64,000 bases of DNA from Stemphylium vesicarium (Eukaryota; Ascomycota; Dothideomycetes; Pleosporales; Pleosporaceae): positions 181,683 to 245,682 of the forward strand of contig QXCR01000024.1 of the NCBI GenBank assembly GCA_004380135.1. Direction: 5' to 3'. The notes under the pieces are model-generated. The model searched no databases. It had not been told where the DNA came from and was given only the letters and a program-made list of their open reading frames with translations. Positions 24,620 to 35,171 of the stretch are shown here, one piece after another (positions within the stretch are counted from its first letter, which is position 1; each line of letters opens with the position of its first letter). Both the position numbers and the translations under genes were made by a program.

Positions 24620-24727
24620 TCTTTTCGCCTTCGGGCATTTGGTCAATTTGAAACGATACAGAGAAGATTAGCATGGCCCCTGCACTAAGGATGACACGCT
24701 CAATCAAAGAGAAGCTACCATTTTTTT
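24620..24727 (+). ncRNA. U6 spliceosomal snRNA
   Basis: The core is unmistakable: a 5' stem-loop GCC-TTCG-GGC (24627-24636), ATTTGGTCAATTTGAAACG, the invariant ACAGAGA box at 24658-24664, the catalytic AGC triad at 24670-24672, GCATGGCCCCTGC, and GGATGACACGC forming the U4-pairing and internal stem-loop region. The 3' part CAATCAAAGAGAAGCTACC is followed by seven T residues that end polymerase III transcription. U6 forms the active centre of the spliceosome with U2. The exact 5' end is uncertain by about five bases. I see no intron and no damage, so the gene should be functional although it sits in gene-poor DNA next to transposon debris. Confidence 0.96.
24721..24727 (+). terminator. Polymerase III terminator of U6
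   Basis: A run of seven T residues directly follows the U6 3' sequence CTACCA. Confidence 0.85.
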
Positions 24728-26880
24728 GCTTTTCGTTTTTCTCTTTTTGCAGGGGGTTATGGGACGGGTTCGAATGCGTAAGCTGGAGGCACGGACGAGG
24801 ACGGTAGGAGGATTTTTGGGACTCTCTTTTTGCCATCGACAGGAGAGGTGGATGTGCTGAGTAGATAGGTGGGCTTTCGTTCGACCAGTGTCGGTAGGTG
24901 GGTAGCTTTTACTATTACTTAAAGGTCGATTTTCTTCTTTTTGTTTCCAAAGTAGAACGGGTCTAAAAGGATTTGTATTCCAGCGGGCTACACACAATGT
25001 TGCGGCTCTGCGAGATGGCTTTGATAATGGTCAGAGGGTGCGACGTGTAGTATAACTTTGGTATATACACGATTAACTCAAAATACAATGGAAACATATC
25101 CGTGACCTCTCTAAAATGTCTTCTTATTTTTTCTGATGCTCATCAGCATGGTAAAATTCCAGTGCCCAATTTCTGGTGTCGGATCTAAGCCGTCATATTT
25201 CTGGGTGTTGCGAAATCAATCTTTCGCCTATTAAATACACAACATATCTCACAGCAAGTAAACCACCCTCAATACTAGTCTCGTTACACGAGAAGAAGTC
25301 TAGACTAAGACGGGACTTACTATTCAGTTATATTATGAAATAACCTAGTTTTAACGAGTTGTTAGATAGAGGGTAGTGGCTTTGTCACTGTGATGGCAGT
25401 GTTCGTCCCTTCGAAGCAAAACAACTCGGAAGAACAATAGACATTCATCCATCAAAGAATAATCTAGAGAGTACGAGACTTGATTGAACACGAGAGCGGA
25501 GCCAAGTGACGGCGATGAGGCAGAGGTTGGCGATCAAGACCTCAATCATCTCTGATTGGCTGACGTTGATGACGCCGCAGAACTTCGGCTTTGCAACACC
25601 AGACTATCGTCCTTCGACACCACCTCCATTGACGCCGCCACGATACACAATTGCGCGTCGCCATGGCGAAAAAAGGTATGCGCGACTTTCTCGTGCTTGT
25701 CTGCGCACGATATCCGGTCTCGAGACCTCATGGGACCGCGGCCATGAACTCCACGACGTTCAAATGTTTGCATCGCACATGCGCTGACAGCGACGCTTTG
25801 CAGCAAAGTCCCGTACCATCATGGTACGCCTCATCTCCATGGCCATGACAGGCTACTACCGAACCCTGCAACGACCGCGTGCACACCAACCGCTGAGTAT
25901 GCTGAAATACGACCCCATCGGTACGACTCTTTCCTATCCGAACATACCGCCTCCCGAGGTTTCCGCCTTCTTTTATAATGATTCATCGGTCATTCTCCTG
26001 AATGGGGGAAGATCGCGAAGCACCACGTGCACACAACTGCTGGGCAATTCAATCGCGGAATAATGGCTGATAAACTGGCAGTGCGGAAACAGGTACTCTT
26101 CCTCGAAGCGAAGCGCGGCAAGAAATAGAAGCCTTACGGATCACAATGCGGGCGCATACGATAACACGATAAACGCCACATAAAGCAGGCAGGGGCATCA
26201 TGCACGAAAGTGCGATAGGTGGACGGAGCCGAGTGCCGTTTGAACGAATTGTAGGATTCGGCGATCGCGATATCCGTCTGGCAGCCGGCAGTCAGATTTG
26301 ACACGAGGCGTAGGTTTGTACGCACATGTACCATACATTCAGCATGGACCGGCGTTAGATACGGTACAATGCACTCATCAGACGACATGTCTGGAGCAAC
26401 ACGCGCATCACTTCCCTCACTAAAATCACCCGTTTCTCAGCCCAACAATTCCCATGTGTTCGTCCTCTCCACAAGTATTTACCTCCTCTCCCGGACCTCT
26501 GTTCCGAAACACCGAGACGAGGGCGCTCGCCAAGGTCAAGGCTCCGCTCCGCTGCTTGCCTCGCCTCTTGGCCCGACTTAGTGTGTGCGACAAGCCTCAA
26601 AACTTGGTCGGCTTCCCCGAACAGGTCATTCCGCCTCTTCAATTGCTTGGACTACGTAGATGGAGGGCTTGCACCTTGCTCCAATTACCCCATCCGTGGT
26701 GAAACCAAGGCTGGGGTTGGACGTGCTTGCGTTGGGCGGACCGTCCTTCAAACTTGGCTTCCACCTCTACCCTGACCTGCGTGCCGAGCTAGCGGAAGCG
26801 CATATGTATAAGATGACGCTGATCAGCCTTCATTTCGTTGTGTCTTCAGCGGATAGCTTGTTGACTTTGAAACTATAAAG
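24728..26880. other. Intergenic, no gene seen
   Basis: About 2.1 kb. The part from 25.0 to 25.5 kb is comparatively AT-rich. The rest has only short open frames without family character. The last few hundred bases should carry the promoter of the transporter gene. Confidence 0.45.
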
Positions 26881-28911
26881 ATGGATTCCGATAAGTCTGG
26901 TGAGAAGCGCTCTGAGCACTCTCCAGACACCCGCATCGACAATGTGAACTACCATCAATCCCACACCTCGCCCCAAAGCTCCATCGAGAAAGAGAAAGCA
27001 GCAGACCGACCTACAGGAATCCTAGGTGTTTTCTCGAAAGTTGGCAACCTACCAGAATGGGAAGTCCCAGGATACGGTCTCCTTCAGGGCAAGGCGCTCA
27101 ACAATTCCATCGCCTGGTGTTCGTGTCTTGCTTTCCTCATGTTCGGTTACGACCAGGGTGTTCTCTCTGGCGTCCTAACTCTCGATGACTTCCAACGCCA
27201 CTTTCCGCTGATGACACCTCGCGAGCGCCCAAACAACCTGTGCTGGCTCGATGCGCCGACCAACACCATTCCCGACCCCAACATGTGTACAGGAAGCCCT
27301 AGTATCCTCTCAGCGGCTGTTGCTGTATACCAGATTGGCTGCTTCTTGGGTGCAGTTCTGATCTTGTTCTACGGCGAGGTCTGGGGTAGGAAGAGCAGCA
27401 GCTTCTGGGGTAGTCTCATTATGATCATTGGAACTGTCCTTCAGGTCGTGGCCGGCGGTACTAGTGGGGGAAACGAAGGCGCTTATGCCTTACTCTGCAT
27501 TGGACGCATCGTTGGTGGTATTGGAAATGGCATGGTCACAGCTAGTAAGTACTTCTCCAAATCGCGTTTATGCTATGGGTAACTGACAACCTTGAAGCGA
27601 TACCCACCTGGCAATCTGAATGTGCGAAGCCGGAAAAACGAGGTCGTTTGATTATTACATCTGGTGCGGTCATCGTCGCTGGTATCATGATTTCATACTG
27701 GGTCACCTATGGTTTCTACTTCTTGCCCTCCGGTGAGAGCTACAGCTCCGTGCGCTGGAGGTTCCCAATCATCTTCCAGTCTTTCTTCACTGTGCTCGTT
27801 ATGTACGTATAACCGCTTTCATTGAATGAGGCATAGCTAACGTCTCCAAAGGATTGGTCTGCTGTTCCTACCCGATTCGCCTCGTTGGCTGGTCATGCGC
27901 GGCCGTCATACCGAAGCCCGGCTCCTCCTCGCTCGTCTTGCCGGCGCCGACGTCAACTCGGAAGAAGTCGAAACGGAACTTACGAACATCAAAGACGCGC
28001 TCGAGGCGCAAAGTAGAGATGGTCCATTCAAGATGAAGGAACTTTTACACAATGGCCCTAGTCAGAATCTCAGGCGCACACTGCTAGGTGTCGTATCTCA
28101 GTTCTTTCAGCAGATCAGCGGAATCAACCTCATTGTAAGTCACACCCAATTATCTTTTTCTAGTATCATACCAACGATTGCTTAGACCTACTACGCCACC
28201 TACGTCTTCGAAAATTCCCTCGGTTTCGGCCCAGACATGTCCCGTCTCCTCTCGGCCTGCAACGGCACCGAGTACTTCCTCGCGGGCCTGATCGCGATCC
28301 CGCTAATCGAACGCGCTGGGCGACGAAACCTCATGCTCTTCGGCGCAATCGGGCAAATGGCCAGCATGGCCATTATGAGCGGTATGACCTCCACCGCCAC
28401 AGAAAATGAATTCGGCGCCCCAGTCCTCGAGCCCCGCTACGGCATCACGGCCGTAGTCTTCATGTTCGGCTTCAACACCTTCTTCGCCATTGGCTGGCTA
28501 GGCATGACATGGTTGTACCCCGCCGAAATCACAAACCTACGCATCCGCATCCAAGCCAACGCGCTCTCGACCTGCTCAAACTGGCTCTCAAACTTCGTCA
28601 TCGTCATGATCACCCCGCCTGCGTTTGCTAATCTGGCGTACAACACGTATACCATGTTTGCCGTGTTTAACGCTTGTCTTATTCCGAGCGTTTACTTCTT
28701 CTTTCCGGAACCGAAAGGAAGGAGTCTGGAGGAGTTGGATGTTATTTTCGCGAGTGCGCATCAGCAGGGGGTCAATCCGGTCAAGCAGGCGAGAGATATG
28801 CCGAAGTTGGTGGGTAGGGAGTTGGATGTCGAGATTGCGAGGTATTTTGGGGGTGATGTCGAGGATGCGAGGAGGAGGAGTAGTATTCCTAGTGGTGGGG
28901 GTATGAACTAG
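26881..28911 (+). CDS. MFS sugar/H+ symporter (hexose transporter type), four exons
   Basis: Exons are 26881-27544, 27598-27802, 27852-28134 and 28186-28911, giving 625 residues. Every junction keeps the frame through conserved motifs. Sugar-porter signatures are LMFGYDQGVLSGVL in helix 1, GRIVGGIGNG (split by the first intron just after it), PDSPRWLVMRGR after helix 6, SQFFQQISGINLI in helix 7, a RAGRRN loop, and PEPKGRSLEELD after helix 12. Twelve membrane helices are expected. The N-terminal 70 residues are a polar cytosolic tail, longer than average, and a loop of about 40 residues with two cysteines follows helix 1. Such proteins import sugars at the plasma membrane; the exact substrate cannot be read from sequence. 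No lesions were seen. Confidence 0.96.
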
Positions 28912-29397
28912 ATGTTTTTGGTGGGAGGGGGTGGGTAGGGGTTCGCAAGTTGGTGGGGCTTCTTGTAGCGCTTTCTCAATTGAGATTGGCTGTGAAAAGC
29001 TATGCTACTACCAGACATCCTTCACGTGCTTTCTTGTCGCAATTTGCGTGGTACTTGCAGCTCCAAAGTTGTCCTCCGAAGCCGGTTCAAGCTATAAGCG
29101 ATTCGTGCGGTTGGACGAATGTTTGGCATGCAATCCACCTCTACCAAAAACCTTCAAGGCAGCCATGCGACGGCTGTAAGATCATGTGAAACGGAGGCGT
29201 TTCTCAGGAGGCTTCTGTAAGAATGAGCCTTGGTAATCTTGCAGATGCTGAGTCGGAGATCACTTACAGGTGAGTGTTGCTCACCTTCACTTTCACTTAT
29301 CATGAGCCGGCCTGTGCGCCGCTGAGTGTCCAGCTTCTGTCGCATTTCTTGAGCTCTTTATTTCATGCGCAACATCAAAGGTCCCAAGTCGACTACA
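28912..29397. other. Intergenic
   Basis: About 490 bp between two genes on the same strand, holding the 3' region of the transporter and the promoter of the next gene. No further gene was seen. Confidence 0.5.
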
Positions 29398-30405
29398 ATG
29401 GCCACTTCTACATCAGCAAAGCTAAAATCTTTCCGCGATACACTGTCCGCGCAGCCAGACCACAGAGTACTGCACCACTACCTGCAAAAGCAAAGCAGCG
29501 ACCATTTGAGCTACGCCGTCCTCATCAACCTCTACCGTAGATGGTCCGCAAACCCCCCCCCCCCCCTGGCGCTGAAAGAACTCGGCATCATGACCCACGA
29601 CCGAGCGAGCGTCAACCAAAGCCAGCCCGTCATGGCCGGACCACACGCCGAAGATCTACTCCGCAAAGTACGGTGCCTCCACCTCGTGATCCGCGAAATA
29701 GCGCATCTCGACTTTACACCCACCTGCCTCGATCCCTTCCACTTCGGCGCCACAGTCTACGTCTCCCAAGAAGAAGCGCTATCCCTTTTACACGAGATGT
29801 GGCACCAGCCCATGGACCCACAAACCCCACATTCTGGCTTCCGCCCTGTCATATACATGTCTTTTGGTGCCAATCACGGCATCAGTAAAATGCGCAAACC
29901 AGCATTTGACTTTGACCCTACCGCTATCGATACAACAGTAGCGACGCTAGATGCTCAGATCAAATCACAGCAAACGAAAATAACACGACATGCGGACGCG
30001 ACGCTAGCTTACCTTATCCCGCAGTTCAAAATCCCATGTCATCACCCTGAAAACAGCGGAAACCCAGCCATGTGCGCTACTATCGTCGCCGTGCTATCGG
30101 CCCTGCGCTTCGAACTGTACAGCGCGATCGACAATGCTGCTGCGAAGCCAGGACGGACGGGCCAGTCGAGTAGTAAAGCTGCGGCTGATGTGGTGCAGGG
30201 GCTGATGGGTTGGCCGACACCAGCACCGCCGGTAGGCGTGTCAGTTTATTGCTGGCGATGCGGCAGTATAGAGCATGCATTTGTGGCGTGTGGGAATGGG
30301 GATTTGAGGTGTGCGAGGTGTGAGGAGGCGGTGCAGGCATGGAGGAGAGAGAATGCCGGGACGCATACTGAGGAATTGTGTTCGTTTCGGAGGGGGAGCG
30401 GATGA
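29398..30405 (+). CDS. Uncharacterised protein with C-terminal CxxC pairs
   Basis: An intronless frame of 335 residues. I chose the ATG at 29398 (context ACAATGGCC) over the one 11 codons upstream, whose context is poorer. The body is a mix of helical segments without a fold I recognise. Near the C terminus CWRCG and CARC, about 20 residues apart, form two CxxC pairs that could bind one zinc ion. A run of 14 cytosines at 29553-29566 codes for consecutive prolines. The gene follows the sugar transporter on the same strand, but fungal neighbours need not be functionally linked. No function is assigned. Confidence 0.8.
   Translation: MATSTSAKLKSFRDTLSAQPDHRVLHHYLQKQSSDHLSYAVLINLYRRWSANPPPPLALKELGIMTHDRASVNQSQPVMAGPHAEDLLRKVRCLHLVIREIAHLDFTPTCLDPFHFGATVYVSQEEALSLLHEMWHQPMDPQTPHSGFRPVIYMSFGANHGISKMRKPAFDFDPTAIDTTVATLDAQIKSQQTKITRHADATLAYLIPQFKIPCHHPENSGNPAMCATIVAVLSALRFELYSAIDNAAAKPGRTGQSSSKAAADVVQGLMGWPTPAPPVGVSVYCWRCGSIEHAFVACGNGDLRCARCEEAVQAWRRENAGTHTEELCSFRRGSG
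29553..29566 (+). repeat. C14 homopolymer within a coding region
   Basis: Fourteen consecutive C residues within the gene at 29398-30405. The frame is open on both sides at this length, so a gain or loss not divisible by three would truncate the product. Confidence 0.9.
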
Positions 30406-31455
30406 AGTGGATGAGGTGGATGATTGGGGTTGAGTTTGGGATGCGATGGAGGGATATAGTTGGAGAGGTGAGATCAGTGAAATGACTGATGGTCTACGTA
30501 CGGGTAACTACGAGCGCTAGCGTAGGGAGAGGCGTCGGAGCACTTGAGTTCATGGCGGGACCGCGGTCAAGAGAATTACCACTTCTCGAACGTGTCTCGT
30601 CATCATCTGGTCTTGTTCGTGATCAAGCAATCTGACGTTACGCGTAACTGCGTTGGTGTAAGTTAAAGGTATCCCGGGTCGGGAGAAAGCGGGGTCTAGT
30701 CTCACCTAATCCCGCTTAACCAGCACCAACGGCCCGCTCAGCGTGTTACCTGGTAATTCAGCCTCCACAATTCTAAAAACCCTCGCTACACCTGCGATAC
30801 CTGTACGTATACCCCTGAGATTCTCTTGTTGCTTCTCTATATTTAGATGGAATCAAGCGCTTCGTCTTACAGCAAGGCCACCCACAAGGAGAAACAGCCC
30901 CTTACTGAGCCTAGACGCGTACGTCGCCCTGCATGACTATACCGCATAGGGATAATACATAACATATTTCATCGTAAGAACAAGGCTTAGAGAAGAGCCT
31001 TGCGCTTAGGTGTATGACTGCAGGTACGCGACACACTCATCTGCCACAATACAAGGCGCTTGAATCCTCTGCGCGGATTGGTTCTGCCACAAAACACGAG
31101 GGAGCGATGAAACCATCTCATGAGACCTTTTTACCAAATCAAGCCTCTCGCCACTTCCATATCTGGCTCATGTTTTGACTGCAAGCCATAAGCATAGTAT
31201 CTTACGTGCAAAATTCTCATGGTCGCAGCGTGGGAGCCTTGTACTCCGGGCACTGCCACCAAGGCCCCCCGCCGATCGCTGACACCGCGTTGAGACTCAT
31301 GTATGCCACCACTGTTGCCTGATCCCAACTCATAAAACAGCTTTTCGCAGCGAAAATACTTTAATACCCTATGGGATTCCCTCCTTCGCACCATCACGTC
31401 CTATTCACTGTGTTAAACATCATCGACTGAGAGTCTTTCCCAACACAAAGCAAAG
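30406..31455. other. Intergenic, with a diverged inverted repeat
   Basis: About 1 kb without a convincing gene. Near 30650-30730, GTTGGTGTAAGTTAA and TTAACCAGCACCAAC are roughly complementary and enclose a GC-rich core. They may be the arms of an old MITE or of a structured RNA, but the match is too loose to call. Confidence 0.4.
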
Positions 31456-32184
31456 ATGGCAGGACCACTACTCAACCTTACCATCTTCACAAAATCCACA
31501 TCCCACGCACTGCGCGCCATTTGCCTCGCTGTATTTCCGCCAGCTTTCATCATACTACTCATCCAAGGCATCGCGTCGCATAGAGTCAATCCCGCCATCG
31601 GCATTCTGCCTTTGTTCTTCTCCTCGGCGTATTCGGGCCTACTGCTTGCGAACGAGAAGAAATGTGGGTGCCAGGCTAGCGGTTTGACGGGGACACCGAT
31701 TCACTTCCTCTGCGATGTGTTGTTGGGAATGGGGTTGCTGTTGTGCTTGATTCTGTGAGTGGACTCGAGAATGACAATTGTGAATTTGGAACTGACTGCA
31801 GTGTGTTTAGGGACTGGGTATTCCTGAGTCACGAGCCACGGCGCTGTGAGGGCGGGCTAGTTATGCTGGGGACTTATGGCACGAACTTTCTCATTTTCAA
31901 CTTGTAAGACTGCCATCCGGACACGGGATCTTTTTGAAACCTTTCTGACGTGTAATAGTCTTACTCATGCGTACTTTGCTTTTAAACAGCTTGTTGAAGC
32001 GCTTCAGCCGGGTTCTCTCTATCCGGCATCGTGCCCGCAGTGCCAGAATGGGCCGTTCTCGGTGGGTAAGATTAGGCTTGGTGCGGGACTTGGGGATGGT
32101 TATGCGCCGTTGCTCGATGGGGAAAATGAGCCGAGTGAGAGTACGGAGAGGCAGGCGGGAGGGCAGGGCGAGTCTATGGTATAG
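31456..32184 (+). CDS. Four-helix membrane protein of unknown function, three exons
   Basis: Exon 1 is 31456-31754, exon 2 runs from about 31809 to about 31903, and exon 3 from about 31959 to 32184; the exon 2 borders are tentative. The product is about 205 residues. Four hydrophobic segments are visible: AICLAVFPPAFIILLIQGI, a GILPLFFSSAYSGLLLA segment, a FLCDVLLGMGLLLCLI segment, and LVMLGTYGTNFLIFN. A CGCQASG loop and an ASCPQCQ pair may pair cysteines or bind metal. The tail is acidic and polar. The GTTTAG acceptor of the first intron avoids an in-frame stop that the nearer CAG would create. The layout resembles small fungal integral membrane proteins, but I do not recognise the family. 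Confidence 0.75.
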
Positions 32185-32435
32185 ACAGAATTTCTTCATT
32201 GCGCAGCCATCAGGGTATTGTCCTCTGTGTACGCCTTACGAGCTTTGAGATCTCCACGAATTTACATAGACTTTATTATATATGGTCCAGTCTAATTTTC
32301 AAAAAGTTGGGTTGAGCTCGCAATCGTCAAGGGCTACTTAACACTGCGGTACGACGCCTCTGTGCACGTCTCTAAAAGAACTGAGCTTTTGAAAGTTACA
32401 AACATTCTCATCAACGATGACTCGTGCTCTTCTGC

Positions 32436-34118
32436 CTACATGATAGATACAGATGAACATTTCGAGACGCCTGAATTGACTGGATGTTTCCATGAGCGAA
32501 AGTTTTCGATGTTCTCATCGAGCCTCTCATCATCCATTGGTGCTTGGGACATGATGTAGAGAACAAGCTCAGTGGACATGATCACCTTCATCGACATCCC
32601 ACCATAATCATGTTTCAAATGATAGAACTCAGTACCTCTTCCAACTCGCAGTTCGTGGTATGAGCTAATATGGCATGCGTCTGGTGGTGCCCAAAGAAGA
32701 GTCCTTTCGCCTGGCAGGTGGCTTGATCCCGCTTTCCTACCAAAGAGTAAATGTCCTCGGAAACTTCTGTTCGATACAATGTTCGTCAAATGGAAACAAG
32801 TAATACAGAACCCGTATATAGGCCCGTCGTTCTCGAATAGCGAGAATGCCCCGTCGATATCCAGGAAGTTGCAGCAAGAGGGGCACCCTTTGGAGGTCCG
32901 TGAGACGGTCTTGCCATTAAAGGCCAGGAGAGAACTAGTTGCATCTTTCTGCGGTAGGTCATGCATGGAAACTCTCAAAGCTCTGAACGCCATCTCTGCA
33001 CCGCAAAAGCAGGTGTAGAAAGGTATGGCTTTTATTGCAAGAGTTGCGAGGGATGTCGCATAATCGACGACAATGTCCAGGTTTTGAGATATCGAAAGCA
33101 GGGAGTAAACCAGATCCCGCGGTTCTTTACAGTGTTTTCGGCGGGATCGCCACAGGTTCTCCAGCAGATTACGAGACTGAAGTCCTCTTTGGATGTATTT
33201 GAGCGGTCGCCACAAACGATTGTATGTATCTGGATTGCACTCGCGTTCAATGCCATCTTCAAGCTCTTGCAAGATTTCCAGGCCCGCCATCTCGGAGTTG
33301 GCAAGAAAGTACAGGCGCTTTGCCAAGCATGTTTCCTGTGTGATCCACGCTCGGGTCCAATACTCGTTTTCACCGAAACAGGCCATATCTTGTAGATGGT
33401 GTCTAAAAAGTGACGGTACTTCGCCATAAAACGAAGCTTCCCGGGCGTACTTAAAGAGGCGCACAATCTCGGGGCTATCACCCAGCCAGGAAATGACTTG
33501 TCGAGCTTGTGAGTAGACTCTCCCCATTTGTTGTACTTGATGGCTTCTTTCTGTCAAATCAGATTGATCTATGCAGATGGCATCGATCCAAAGTGATTGG
33601 GTGATCATGTTGAGTAATGAATTGTCGGCTCTTGGCGATTTGGATCTGGCTGCTGTGGCCAAGAAGTCATGCAGATTTCTTGTCACTTGGAATGGCTGCC
33701 CGTCAACCATGATTTTCTTGAGATTTTCAACAGATCCCCAGACGTAAGACAGACACGTGTAACCCGCAAAATCGATGTTGGAGGTCCTAGTACGGCACCG
33801 TAGAGTACCCTCGGGACTAGGAGATAGAATCTCAACGAGACGGATTGATCCGCTGCTAAGTGTTAGTGGCTTATGCCTGGAAGATGCCCGAGCGGAAGTG
33901 GGCTTGTTTATGCGTCTATCCAGGATGATTTCATTTGCTGGCTGCTTCCAGGTCCGGTTGCTGCGATTGAGTTCGTCGCCGTCTGTCGACTCGCCGCCAT
34001 CCCCGATACGTGCGCTGACCTCTTTCGATGTTTCCGGTGACATTGAAATATTAATACAGTGATGGTGGAATTCCGCTGGTGGCTCCCTGGGGCGTTCAGC
34101 AGCCGGCGCTCGTCTCAT
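32436..34118 (-). CDS. HET-domain protein, single exon
   Basis: One frame of 560 residues from the ATG at 34118; an in-frame ATG at 34043 would remove 25 residues rich in Arg, Pro and Glu and is an equally possible start. The HET domain has all three blocks: CLSYVWG (residues 122-128), LWIDAICIDQ (176-185) and RAWITQE (256-262). It is followed by the GEVPSLFRHHL-type and RSRRKHCKEPRDLVYSLL segments common in this family, the latter marking the end of the conserved region. The C-terminal half has a CPSC pair and no known domain. No stop or frameshift is seen. The likely role is in vegetative incompatibility or related cell-death signalling. It differs clearly from the HET gene at 1267, so the two are not a recent duplication. 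Confidence 0.92.
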   Translation of the reverse strand: MRRAPAAERPREPPAEFHHHCINISMSPETSKEVSARIGDGGESTDGDELNRSNRTWKQPANEIILDRRINKPTSARASSRHKPLTLSSGSIRLVEILSPSPEGTLRCRTRTSNIDFAGYTCLSYVWGSVENLKKIMVDGQPFQVTRNLHDFLATAARSKSPRADNSLLNMITQSLWIDAICIDQSDLTERSHQVQQMGRVYSQARQVISWLGDSPEIVRLFKYAREASFYGEVPSLFRHHLQDMACFGENEYWTRAWITQETCLAKRLYFLANSEMAGLEILQELEDGIERECNPDTYNRLWRPLKYIQRGLQSRNLLENLWRSRRKHCKEPRDLVYSLLSISQNLDIVVDYATSLATLAIKAIPFYTCFCGAEMAFRALRVSMHDLPQKDATSSLLAFNGKTVSRTSKGCPSCCNFLDIDGAFSLFENDGPIYGFCITCFHLTNIVSNRSFRGHLLFGRKAGSSHLPGERTLLWAPPDACHISSYHELRVGRGTEFYHLKHDYGGMSMKVIMSTELVLYIMSQAPMDDERLDENIENFRSWKHPVNSGVSKCSSVSIM

Positions 34119-35171
34119 ATACGGGGAGCAGGGCTATGCGTGCTACTCAGGGGACTGCGCAGCGCCACAGCACACATGAATAGGTCAGCAGAACCACCCT
34201 TCAGTAGCTTCATGAGGGGCTATGCTCCTATGCGAAAATTGGAGGGTTGGCCCGGCATGCGACAATGCATCTACACGTGAAGACCGTTCGGGGGTTTCAA
34301 ACGCGCTGGAATGACATCAACAGGTCAGAACAGACAGACATCCGATGGAAGGCATTCCGTCAGCGAAATATCTGACAAGCGCTTCTTCACATTTCGTGGA
34401 TTTCAAAGCCGTCTTCATATGCTCTCTGCCTGAACTTGCTGAGATGTGGATTGCAGCAACATACCCACCAGTTAGATGAGGTAGAGTCGAAGTGGACGCG
34501 ATACCTGACGAAACGCCCATCACCCATTCGTAATTAGTTTCGCATGAAATAGCTAATCGGATCGATCGTTATCTCGAAATGCGTCGTATAGTGAGAACGT
34601 CCTCAATTCGTGGTGTAGTGGAAGAAGGTTGGAAGACAGGCGGGTAAGCTAGGCCGCAGACCGCACCTCAACGCTAACACGACAGTGGGGCGGTGCTTCG
34701 CAGCCGCGCCCGTTCCCGCCCCAAATCCATCCCCTTCAACCCCAACATTGCGACACCAACAAGTCGATACATCCAAAACCTACTATTGCTTTGGTAATGC
34801 TGCTTTCATTCGGAATCAAACTTGGAACGTGTTCTCGAGGCCTTGGGGATAGTAAAAGCCATTTTGCGCATTCTTGTGTGGTGATCAGCAGCCGAGATGT
34901 AGAGCCAGAGACAGCATCCTCATCAAGCAGCCAAGGCTTCAGGTTCCACCACTTAATTTGTCTCGGCGCAGATGCTATAACGCTTCTTCAGTATGGGAAA
35001 AAGTTGTTTCTCGCCTGCAGTCACGTTCGCACCCTGCATACTCGCCGCGGATGCCTGCACGTTCGGTAGTACCTACTTAAAGGGCGGATGTGTCCAACCG
35101 CAGCTTCTTCTTCACGTCCCACTACAACATTCCCCATCTAGAGACCTATGAATCGTTGATTGTCCGGAGAT
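34119..35171. other. Divergent intergenic region
   Basis: About 1 kb between the HET gene (minus strand) and the oxidase (plus strand), without a convincing gene. It should hold both promoters. Confidence 0.5.

Noticed and set aside
24760..24780. GGTTCGAATGC as a possible tRNA B box
   Set aside because: The last two conserved C residues are missing and no A box or cloverleaf could be folded around it.
30640..30735. Loose inverted repeat as a possible MITE
   Set aside because: The arms match only partly and no target duplication is visible.
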